A stretch of DNA of 5,368 nucleotides from Hyphococcus sp. (lineage in GTDB: Bacteria; Pseudomonadota; Alphaproteobacteria; Caulobacterales; Parvularculaceae), in contig BQJH01000210.1 in the NCBI GenBank assembly GCA_021604605.1, positions 1 to 5,368 of the forward strand. Direction: 5' to 3'. This document shows, piece after piece, positions 1-5,368 of the stretch; within the stretch, counting starts at the first letter, position 1, and each line of letters starts with the position of its first letter. The position numbers and the translations under genes are program-made. Under the pieces are notes generated by a model. That model was given only the letters and a program-made list of their open reading frames with translations, had not been told where the DNA came from and made no database searches.

Positions 1-1263
1 CATGCCTTGGGATGGCGGATCGCGCAAAGTCCAATTTTGTCCCGTCTGTATGTGACCGGCAATGGCCCGGGTCTCAAGTCCATCGGTGAGCCGATTGCCG
101 TCAGCGACAATGACATAAAGGGACTGACCGCCTTTGCACAAGAAAATTGCGTCGATCTTGTGGTCGTCGGGCCAGAGGCGCAGCTGGCCCAGGGCCTTGG
201 CGACGCCATGCGCGCTAACGGCATTGCTTGTTTCGGACCCGATAAAGCAGCCGCAGGGCTGGAAACTTCAAAAAGCTTCATGAAAGAGGTTTGCGAGGCG
301 GCGGGCGCAGCGACAGCGGCTTACGGAAAGTTCACCGATGAGCGAGAAGCCCAAGCCTTCTTGCGCACGCAGAGCGCCCCCTATGTCATTAAAGCGGACG
401 GCCTCGCCGCTGGTAAAGGCGTCGTCATCGCCGAAACGCTGGAAGACGCCGATGCCGCCGTTCACGACATGCTGGCCGGGCAATTTGGCGAGGCCAGCGC
501 CGAAATTGTCATCGAGGAATTCATGACCGGTGAAGAAGCAAGTTTCTTTGCAATCACCGATGGTAAAACCGTTATCCCGATGATCGCCGCGCAAGATCAC
601 AAGCGCGCTTATGATGGCGACAAAGGGCCTAACACCGGCGGCATGGGCGCTTACTCCCCGGCGCCGGTTTTTACGGAGACGGTTTATCAACGCACGATGA
701 ATGAGCTGATTGAGCCTGTTGTTGTAGAAATGGCGAAGCGTGGCGCGCCCTATGTCGGCGTTCTCTATGCGGGGTTGATGATCGAAAATGAACGCCCGCG
801 CCTTGTTGAATTTAATGCGCGGTTTGGCGATCCGGAATGTCAGATATTAATGCGTCGTATGAAGAACGATATCTTGCCCATACTTTATGCAGCGGCAACT
901 GGCGATCTTGAAGGCAAAGAGTTTGAATGGAGCGAAGAGGCGGCTGCCCTCGTTGTCATGGCCGCAGACGGCTATCCCGGCGCCTATGAAAAAGGCTCGA
1001 CCATCAAAAATATTGATAGCGCTAACGCACTGCCCGGAATTGTCGTCTTTCATGCCGGCGTTACGGAAGAAGGCGGCGCCATGCTCGCCAATGGCGGCCG
1101 GGTTTTAAACATCACCGCCACCGGCGCCGACATCTCCGAAGCGGTGGCCCGCGCCTATGCCGGCGTTGAGGCTATTGACTGGCCGCAAGGGTTTTATCGC
1201 CGCGACATCGCCTGGCGCGCACTCAAGCGGGATGAGCCCCGAAACGTAGGACGCGCATCATGA
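1..1263 (+). CDS. purD: Phosphoribosylamine--glycine ligase (GAR synthetase), 5' end missing
   Basis: This cytosolic enzyme catalyses the second step of de novo purine synthesis, joining glycine to 5-phosphoribosylamine with ATP to give glycinamide ribonucleotide. The reading frame is open from base 1. Its first codons read HALGWRIAQSP, matching the end of the family's N-terminal GREHAL segment, so about a dozen codons lie outside the window. In window codons, VVVGPEA is near 54-60, FGPDKAA near 78-84, the ATP-grasp segment KADGLAAGKGVV near 131-142, GPNTGGMGAYSP near 209-220, and the metal/nucleotide-binding EFNARFGDPE near 270-279. The C-terminal PurD domain ends in GFYRRDIAWRAL. Length and domain order are complete apart from the start. 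Small oddities are EAQL where EAPL is usual, and GNGPG where a PGNxG loop is usual. The stop overlaps the next start as ATGA (1260-1263), so translation of the two is probably coupled. Confidence 0.97.
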   Translation, partial: HALGWRIAQSPILSRLYVTGNGPGLKSIGEPIAVSDNDIKGLTAFAQENCVDLVVVGPEAQLAQGLGDAMRANGIACFGPDKAAAGLETSKSFMKEVCEAAGAATAAYGKFTDEREAQAFLRTQSAPYVIKADGLAAGKGVVIAETLEDADAAVHDMLAGQFGEASAEIVIEEFMTGEEASFFAITDGKTVIPMIAAQDHKRAYDGDKGPNTGGMGAYSPAPVFTETVYQRTMNELIEPVVVEMAKRGAPYVGVLYAGLMIENERPRLVEFNARFGDPECQILMRRMKNDILPILYAAATGDLEGKEFEWSEEAAALVVMAADGYPGAYEKGSTIKNIDSANALPGIVVFHAGVTEEGGAMLANGGRVLNITATGADISEAVARAYAGVEAIDWPQGFYRRDIAWRALKRDEPRNVGRAS

Positions 1264-2147
1264 AGCCGCTTGATGCCTGGCGCTCCGAGGCAGAATTTTT
1301 TGAGGCGAAAGGCCAGCGGATCGCCTATTGGACAAGCCCGTCGCCGGATGCAGATAAGCCATGGCTATTGCTGATCCATGGCTACCCGACATCATCATGG
1401 GACTGGACGGCGACATGGCCGCAACTGCAAGACAAGTTCAATCTCGCCGCAATGGACATGCTCGGCTTTGGGCTCTCGGACAAACCCGGCAACATTGAAT
1501 ATAGCCTGATCGATCAAGCCGATTTGCAAGAGGCATTGCTGGAACGACTGGGTATCGGTGAAGCGCATGCATTTGTCCACGATTACGGCAACAGCGTCGG
1601 ACAGGAACTCCTCGCCCGGCACAATGAGGCGAGCCTCAGTTTTTCTTTAAAATCCATGTGCTTTTTAAATGGCGGTTTATTCCCGGAGCAGCACCGCGCG
1701 CGGCCAATTCAAAAGCTGGGGCTGACGCCGCTTGGATTTCTCATTGGCGCGATGATGACCAAGGAGAAATTTCGCGCAACCTTTGATAATATTTTTGGTC
1801 CCAGCACAAAAGCCTCGCACGAAGAAATTGATGGGCACTGGGCGCTGATCCGCGAAAACGATGGACACAAACAACTCCACAAGCTGCTGCAATATATTCC
1901 TGAACGCAAAGCCAATCGCGAACGCTGGGTTGGCGCGCTGATTAACACGCGGGCGCCATTACGATTGATCGATGGCGGCGCTGACCCAGTTTCTGGTAAA
2001 CACCTCTACGAATACTATCGTGAAATTGTACCTGAAGCCGACGCGGTTTTGTTCGAAGATATTGGCCACTACCCCCATACCGAAGCGCCCGCTCGCGTTG
2101 TCGCCGCCTTTTATGACTTTCATGAAAAGATCGGAACGGAGTTTTGA
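1260..2147 (+). CDS. Alpha/beta hydrolase resembling animal MEST/PEG1 (epoxide hydrolase / haloalkane dehalogenase fold)
   Basis: This 295-residue protein has an alpha/beta-hydrolase fold with no signal peptide, so it is probably cytosolic; the substrate is unknown. The visible motifs are the oxyanion HGYP at 40-43, LGFGLSDKP at 68-76, the nucleophile elbow VHDYGNSVGQE at 106-116 with D108 as likely nucleophile, D242 in GADPVSG as probable acid, and H270 in IGHYPH as catalytic base. From memory of human MEST, the match goes well beyond the core: HG(F/Y)PTSS, HDYGxxVxQELL, NGGxFPExHR, FGPxT, IRxNDG, LLQYIxxRK and RWVGAL. This makes MEST-like a better label than haloalkane dehalogenase. Those enzymes usually carry Trp just after the nucleophile, where Y109 sits here. 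AGGA at 1248-1251, eight bases before the ATG, supports the start. The gene overlaps purD by four bases and its stop is joined to the next start as TGATG. Fold and catalytic residues are secure, the MEST subgroup is likely, and the reaction is open. Confidence 0.88.
   Translation: MKPLDAWRSEAEFFEAKGQRIAYWTSPSPDADKPWLLLIHGYPTSSWDWTATWPQLQDKFNLAAMDMLGFGLSDKPGNIEYSLIDQADLQEALLERLGIGEAHAFVHDYGNSVGQELLARHNEASLSFSLKSMCFLNGGLFPEQHRARPIQKLGLTPLGFLIGAMMTKEKFRATFDNIFGPSTKASHEEIDGHWALIRENDGHKQLHKLLQYIPERKANRERWVGALINTRAPLRLIDGGADPVSGKHLYEYYREIVPEADAVLFEDIGHYPHTEAPARVVAAFYDFHEKIGTEF
2138..2141 (+). promoter_or_regulatory. Ribosome binding site that sets the start of the GDT1-like gene
   Basis: GGAG lies five bases before the ATG at 2147, inside the last codons of the hydrolase gene. 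This spacing favours ATG 2147 over the in-frame TTG at 2144. It also places the start on the TGATG junction, where the upstream stop is 2145-2147. Confidence 0.6.
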
Positions 2148-2425
2148 TGTCCTTATTTCTAACGATTTTTACAACGGTTTTCCTGGCCGAGTTAGGCGAC
2201 AAAACACAATTAGCAACACTGCTCTTTTCCGCCGACAATCCTCAATCCAAGCTACTTGTTTTCACCGCTGCGTCTGGCGCCTTAATCCTATCTACCGCCA
2301 TAGCCATCATGCTGGGCGCCGCCGCTGACCGTTATCTAGCTTTCTTGCCATTGAAACTCATCGCAGGGATTGGATTTTTATTGATTGGCGCTCTTCTTGT
2401 GGCCGAAAATTTTCCAAAGTTTTAA
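2147..2425 (+). CDS. Single-domain TMEM165/GDT1 family membrane protein (UPF0016), probable Mn2+/Ca2+ transporter
   Basis: This is a 92-residue inner-membrane protein. The family signature E-x-G-D-(K/R)-(T/S) appears as ELGDKT at 15-20 within FLAELGDKTQLATLLF. About three hydrophobic segments are visible, near 4-14 running into the motif, 37-58 and 66-87. Characterised members (yeast Gdt1, human TMEM165, Vibrio MneA, cyanobacterial Mnx) move Mn2+ or Ca2+, often for Mn2+ export or detoxification, and carry two copies of this domain. Here there is one copy, so a working carrier would need a dimer or a partner encoded elsewhere. The start at ATG 2147 rests on GGAG at 2138-2141 and the TGATG coupling; a TTG one codon earlier is the alternative. 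Leucine codons include several TTA and CTA, seemingly more than in purD (not counted). Family assignment is firm, whereas ion specificity and direction are inferred. Confidence 0.9.
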   Translation: MSLFLTIFTTVFLAELGDKTQLATLLFSADNPQSKLLVFTAASGALILSTAIAIMLGAAADRYLAFLPLKLIAGIGFLLIGALLVAENFPKF

Positions 2426-2430
2426 AGGAG
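2424..2430 (+). promoter_or_regulatory. Strong ribosome binding site for the phosphotransferase gene
   Basis: AAAGGAG begins on the last two bases of the TAA stop of the GDT1-like gene (2423-2425) and lies six bases before ATG 2437. It is the strongest Shine-Dalgarno sequence seen in the window. It suggests this gene can start translation on its own, rather than by the stop/start coupling used at the two upstream junctions. Confidence 0.75.
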
Positions 2431-2436
2431 CCGCCC

Positions 2437-3504
2437 ATGCCAAACGATGCAGACGACTTCACTGGCGTAACAGAAGCGCCGGAGCACCTTAAAATTGATG
2501 AGGTCAGTCTCGTTCAATATATGAACGAGCATGTGGACGGTTTTAAAGGCCCGATAAAAATTGAAAAATTCAAAGGCGGGCAATCCAACCCCACATACCT
2601 CTTAACGACAGCAACAAAAAAATATGTCCTGCGGAGAAAACCGCCGGGCAAGCTTCTTCCCTCTGCCCATGCCGTTGACCGCGAATATAAAGTGATGACA
2701 GCGCTCGGCAAAACCGGTTTTCCCGTTCCTAAAACTTACGCCTTGTGTGAAGACGCAAATATTGTCGGCACCGAATTCTTTATTATGGATTTTGTAGAGG
2801 GGCGCATCTTTTGGAACGCTAGCTTACCGGACGCTGATCCCAAAGAACGAAAGCCCCTTTACAACGCCTTAATCGACACACTCGCCGATCTACACATGAC
2901 TGACTATGCCGCCATTGGTCTTAGCGATTACGGCAAGCCGGGAAATTATTTTGAACGCCAGATCGGGCGCTGGTCAAAGCAATATCAGGCTGCTGAAACC
3001 GAGACGATCGATGCGATGAATAATCTGATCGCCTGGTTGCCAACGGCGATCCCACAGGAAGACGCGACCAGTATCGTTCACGGTGACTTCCGGTTTGATA
3101 ATGTCATTATGCACCCGACAGAGGCAAAATCACTCGCCGTGCTGGATTGGGAGTTATCGACACTTGGTCATCCGCTTGCAGACTTTACGTATTTTTTGAT
3201 GGCGTGGCATTTCCCCCCGCAGGTACGGGGCGGCCTTGCGGGGATGGATCTGAATGAGTTAGCTATCCCTACATTAGAGGAAGCGGTTGAGCGATATGGC
3301 AAAAGAACCGGCCGCGCGAGCATTCCCGATCTCAATTTTTGCCTCGCCTATAACATGTTCCGTCTTGGCTCAATCGCCCAAGGCGTTTACGCCAGAGCCT
3401 TGCAGGGCAATGCGTCCTCGCCGCAAGCCATGGCGATGGGTAAACAGATTGCACCACTCGCCATCCTCGCCTGGGAATATGCTAAAAAAGCGGGCGCAGA
3501 ATAG
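2437..3504 (+). CDS. APH-fold phosphotransferase of the ACAD10/ACAD11/LvaA type (probable hydroxyacyl-CoA kinase)
   Basis: This 355-residue soluble kinase-like protein belongs to the aminoglycoside phosphotransferase fold. The nucleotide-binding loop FKGGQSNPTYLL is at 45-56, the VLRRKPPGKLLPSAHAVDRE segment at 64-83 is typical of the ACAD10/11 kinase subgroup, and the hinge region FFIMDFVEG is at 114-122. The catalytic loop HGDFRFDN is at 215-222 (D217 catalytic, N222 metal), and the metal-binding LDWELSTLGHPLAD is at 236-249. All key residues are present. Relatives with known function phosphorylate the hydroxyl of 4-hydroxyacyl-CoAs (mammalian ACAD10/11, and LvaA in Pseudomonas levulinate use) as a step toward beta-oxidation. 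Antibiotic resistance is unlikely despite the fold name. No acyl-CoA dehydrogenase or CoA ligase is visible beside it, so the substrate is inferred only from the subgroup. It is the last gene of the + strand run, and its TAG lies five bases from the stop of the convergent ccmI. Confidence 0.88.
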   Translation: MPNDADDFTGVTEAPEHLKIDEVSLVQYMNEHVDGFKGPIKIEKFKGGQSNPTYLLTTATKKYVLRRKPPGKLLPSAHAVDREYKVMTALGKTGFPVPKTYALCEDANIVGTEFFIMDFVEGRIFWNASLPDADPKERKPLYNALIDTLADLHMTDYAAIGLSDYGKPGNYFERQIGRWSKQYQAAETETIDAMNNLIAWLPTAIPQEDATSIVHGDFRFDNVIMHPTEAKSLAVLDWELSTLGHPLADFTYFLMAWHFPPQVRGGLAGMDLNELAIPTLEEAVERYGKRTGRASIPDLNFCLAYNMFRLGSIAQGVYARALQGNASSPQAMAMGKQIAPLAILAWEYAKKAGAE

Positions 3505-3509
3505 ATTAG
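3505..3509. other. Convergent operon junction, five bases, no visible terminator
   Basis: The + strand operon ends at TAG 3502-3504 and the - strand ccmI ends at 3510-3512. No GC-rich hairpin followed by a T run was found on either strand within about 40 bases. The best stem there is five base pairs with a ten-base loop (3515-3534). Termination must be Rho-dependent, lie inside the opposing gene, or be overlapping. Confidence 0.8.
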
Positions 3510-4373
3510 CTAGAGCGCATCGATCATTTTGCGCAGGCTGAGCGCCGCATCTGAACCGGGCGGCATCGTTACTTCAAGACGTTCCCAATATTGACGCGCC
3601 TGTTCGGGCTCGCCAGTTTCAGCGGCCGCCTGCCCCAGAAAATAAAGCGCCAAAGGGTGCTCTGCATCAAGGCGCTCTACTTGCAGCAAAGCCGATAGCA
3701 TAGGCTCGGTAATGTGGGGCGCCCGCAGGTCCATCATAGATAATTCTGATTGCAAATGCGCAACTCGAATATCAAGATTGTCTGGCGCGAGCGCAGCAGC
3801 GCGCCCGTAAGCATCAGCGCTTTTTTGTAACTCTCCCTGCACGCCGTATGAGCGTGCCAGCATCAACCAGCCTTCCAGATCATCTGGCGATTCTTCGAGC
3901 CTTGCCGCCAACCCTTCAACCATCGTCTCAATCATAGCGGCGCGATCTTCCGGCGACATGTCGTTGATATCTTGCGGCGGCTGTATTGTTCCAACATTTG
4001 TGTCTTTAGGAGAATGGCTTGAGGGCGACAGGTTCGGGTTGCCGGTCGCCATATAAAGCCCCACTGCCGCAACGGGCATGAGAGCAATCAAGATAACACT
4101 CGCATGACGCAAAAAACTGTTCACAGATTTCTTAGTTTGCCCTTCCGCATCAGTTTCTGCCTCTAACAAACGACGACGCGCCTCCAATAACGCTGCATCC
4201 GCCTCTTCCTCCGCCATATTCTGGCGACCGTGTTGCGCTTCAAGTTCTTTTATTTGTGCAATGAGGTAGTCCCGATCCCTAACGGAATTACCTTCCGCCT
4301 TTTTACTGAAAAAGGGCTGCACTAAGAAAGCGAGAACCGCTGTCGAGATCAGCGCAATGAACACCCAGATCAT
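3510..4373 (-). CDS. ccmI: Cytochrome c maturation protein CcmI (CycH)
   Basis: This is a 287-residue inner-membrane component of System I cytochrome c maturation. It binds the C-terminal end of apocytochrome c and delivers it to the CcmF/CcmH heme ligation complex. The first membrane helix is at about 2-20, followed by a charged coiled-coil-like stretch (RDRDYLIAQIKELEAQ at 32-47 through EARRRLLEAE at 64-73) typical of CcmI. The second membrane helix is at about 91-109, and a periplasmic TPR-type domain follows, with repeats near 168-199 (WLMLARSYG...ALAPDN) and 239-269 (HPLALYFLGQAA...ERLE). Start CAT at 4371-4373 has GGAG seven bases upstream (4381-4384) and overlaps the ccmH stop as ATGA. 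The linker at about 110-140 is rich in Ser, Pro and Asn. CcmI is a separate protein here, unlike the fused CcmH of E. coli. Family assignment rests on architecture, motifs and operon position. Confidence 0.92.
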   Translation of the reverse strand: MIWVFIALISTAVLAFLVQPFFSKKAEGNSVRDRDYLIAQIKELEAQHGRQNMAEEEADAALLEARRRLLEAETDAEGQTKKSVNSFLRHASVILIALMPVAAVGLYMATGNPNLSPSSHSPKDTNVGTIQPPQDINDMSPEDRAAMIETMVEGLAARLEESPDDLEGWLMLARSYGVQGELQKSADAYGRAAALAPDNLDIRVAHLQSELSMMDLRAPHITEPMLSALLQVERLDAEHPLALYFLGQAAAETGEPEQARQYWERLEVTMPPGSDAALSLRKMIDAL

Positions 4374-4828
4374 TCGTCTTCTCCGTCCACCAGGCGGCGA
4401 AGTTTTTCCTCTTCTTCAGGACTGAGCGGCTTGGGGTTTGATGCACGTGCCGGCTGGCGCAAATAAAAAACCAACCCGCCGATCCCAGCGGCAAAAATAA
4501 CTGCTGGAAAAAACCAGAGAAAAAGCGTGTTCTGCTGAAATGGCGGCTTCAACAATACATAGTCGCCATAGCGCTCAACAATATAGGCGATGACTTGCTC
4601 ATTGGTATCGCCCTCAACAAGACGTTCGCGCACAAGAAGCCGCAGGTCTTTCGCCAGCGGTGCATTGGATTCCGCCAAGCTCTGGCTTTGACAAACCACA
4701 CACCGCAATAACTCATCCAGTTCCTGCGCACGCGCTTCGAGCACCGGATCATCAAGCATTTCATCGGGTTCAACCGCTAGCGCAGCCCCCGTGAATAAGA
4801 TAAAAACCAGCGCCAATAAAACTCTCAT
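4370..4828 (-). CDS. ccmH: Cytochrome c maturation thioredox protein CcmH (CycL)
   Basis: This is a membrane-anchored periplasmic protein of about 152 residues that works with CcmG to keep the CXXCH cysteines of apocytochrome c reduced before heme attachment. It has a signal peptide at about 1-18 (MRVLLALVFILFTGAALA) and the family motif LRCVVCQ at 41-47, with redox cysteines C43 and C46. SQSLAES and a helical-bundle domain follow, then a membrane helix at about 101-123 and a short acidic tail. The start chosen is ATG at 4826-4828, because it puts the signal peptide at the N-terminus and overlaps the ccmG stop as ATGA. An in-frame ATG 45 bases upstream (4871-4873) would add 15 polar residues before the signal peptide and lie well inside ccmG. 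This is the short form; E. coli CcmH has a CcmI-like domain fused at its C-terminus. Confidence 0.95.
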   Translation of the reverse strand: MRVLLALVFILFTGAALAVEPDEMLDDPVLEARAQELDELLRCVVCQSQSLAESNAPLAKDLRLLVRERLVEGDTNEQVIAYIVERYGDYVLLKPPFQQNTLFLWFFPAVIFAAGIGGLVFYLRQPARASNPKPLSPEEEEKLRRLVDGEDE

Positions 4829-5358
4829 GACCGGCGCAACTCTTCTATCAATGGAACAAAAATCCGCGCCCATTCTTCTTCTGTAATGGGGCCTAAATAT
4901 TTATACCGAACGCGCCCCTCTTTATCGATGACAAATGTTTCCGGCGCGCCCGTAACGCCAAGATCGAGCGCAACCCGCCCGTCCTGATCGTCACCAACCA
5001 ACGTATAAGGGTTGCCATATTTTGCCAGCCACGCCGCGCCATCACCAGGCTTGTCCTTCCAGTTTAAACCGTAAACCGGAATTGCATTTTCCTGCGCCAG
5101 CTTCATCAACAAGGGGTGCTCGATGTGGCAACTCACACACCATGAGGCGAACACATTGAGAAGCGCGACCTCACCCGTCATGACTTCAGTTGTGAGATCC
5201 GCATCAAACCCGTCAATCGCCGCGAGATGAATGGCAGGCAAAGGTTGGTTGATTAATTCCGAAGGAATACGTGCTGGATCGCGCGTCAAGCCATAAGCAA
5301 AGAAAAGCCCGACAGCGACGAACAATATAATTGGAATAAAAAGGAATAAACGGTTCAT
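4825..5358 (-). CDS. ccmG: Thiol:disulfide interchange protein CcmG/DsbE (CycY)
   Basis: This is a 177-residue periplasmic thioredoxin-fold reductant, anchored in the inner membrane by its N-terminus. It takes electrons from CcdA or DsbD and passes them to CcmH or apocytochrome c for heme ligation. An uncleaved anchor is at about 3-23 (LFLFIPIILFVAVGLFFAYG), and PLPAIHLAAIDG follows at 39-50. The active site FASWCVSCHIEHP is at 70-82 with C74 and C77, the CcmG-type loop GLNWKDKPGDGAAWL is at 97-111, and GVTGAPETFVID at 134-145 holds the cis-proline P139. Full length and all redox residues are present. WCVSC in place of the common WCVPC is an accepted variant as far as I recall. The ATG (5356-5358) lies ten bases from the window edge inside an ATGA, suggesting an upstream gene that overlaps it. 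It overlaps ccmH by four bases. Confidence 0.95.
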   Translation of the reverse strand: MNRLFLFIPIILFVAVGLFFAYGLTRDPARIPSELINQPLPAIHLAAIDGFDADLTTEVMTGEVALLNVFASWCVSCHIEHPLLMKLAQENAIPVYGLNWKDKPGDGAAWLAKYGNPYTLVGDDQDGRVALDLGVTGAPETFVIDKEGRVRYKYLGPITEEEWARIFVPLIEELRRS

Positions 5359-5368
5359 ACGCTCGCCC

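Noticed and set aside
7..9. TTG as the start of purD
   Set aside because: The frame is open to base 1 and reads HAL before this codon, matching the conserved GREHAL of PurD, so the true start is outside the window.
268..690. 140-codon open frame on the - strand inside purD
   Set aside because: It is wholly antisense to a strongly conserved gene, shows no recognisable domain, and its composition fits a shadow frame.
1942..2328. Open frames on both strands over the hydrolase/GDT1 junction (- strand 1942-2238, + strand 1972-2328)
   Set aside because: Both overlap two well-supported genes in other frames, and their translations are rich in Arg, His and Ser without motifs, typical of shadow frames.
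2437..3504. Aminoglycoside resistance gene
   Set aside because: The fold is shared, but the VLRRKPPGKLLPSAHA segment and DWELSTLGHPLAD motif belong to the ACAD10/11-type metabolic kinase group, and the context is not a resistance island.
3515..3534. Possible terminator hairpin (GCGCA / TGCGC)
   Set aside because: The stem is only five base pairs, the loop is ten bases, and no T run follows on either strand. It lies in the coding end of ccmI.
4829..4873. 15-codon N-terminal extension of CcmH from an ATG at 4871-4873
   Set aside because: It would place polar residues before a clear signal peptide and deepen the overlap with ccmG. The ATGA-coupled start at 4828 fits better.
1..5368. Mobile element, CRISPR array, tRNA, riboswitch or toxin-antitoxin pair
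   Set aside because: No direct or inverted repeats of note, no transposase or integrase motifs, no non-coding gap above about 11 bases, and every stretch is accounted for by housekeeping-type genes.

Overview
The window looks like ordinary chromosomal DNA from a Gram-negative bacterium, most likely an alphaproteobacterium. The reasons are System I cytochrome c maturation genes with CcmH and CcmI as separate proteins, CcmG carrying WCVSC and GAPET motifs, moderate GC content (judged by eye, not counted) and very tight gene packing. No phage, transposon, tRNA, rRNA or CRISPR signal was found. The genus cannot be named from the sequence alone.

Left half, + strand (1-3504): four genes in one direction with almost no space between them. 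They are the 3' part of purD (its first dozen or so codons lie outside the window), an alpha/beta hydrolase that closely resembles the animal MEST/PEG1 protein, a 92-residue single-domain TMEM165/GDT1-type membrane protein, and an APH-fold phosphotransferase of the ACAD10/ACAD11/LvaA type. The junctions are ATGA (purD/hydrolase), TGATG (hydrolase/GDT1) and an 11-base gap holding a strong AAGGAG (GDT1/kinase). This looks like one transcript with translational coupling, although the four products have no obvious shared pathway.

Right half, - strand (3510-5358): ccmG (dsbE/cycY), ccmH (cycL) and ccmI (cycH), transcribed right to left. The internal junctions are ATGA overlaps, and the start of ccmG also sits in an ATGA, which suggests a further gene, probably ccmF, just beyond the right edge. 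Together these products form the thioredox and apocytochrome-handling arm of cytochrome c maturation. CcmG and CcmH reduce the CXXCH cysteines of apocytochrome c, and CcmI chaperones the apoprotein to the heme ligation complex.

The two operons converge with only five bases between their stop codons and no recognisable intrinsic terminator. There is no non-coding stretch longer than about 11 bases, so no promoter, riboswitch or small RNA gene can be placed. Nothing here amounts to a clear new multi-gene system. The points most worth following are the MEST-like hydrolase, the kinase with no acyl-CoA dehydrogenase partner in view, and the half-size GDT1 protein with little charge bias.
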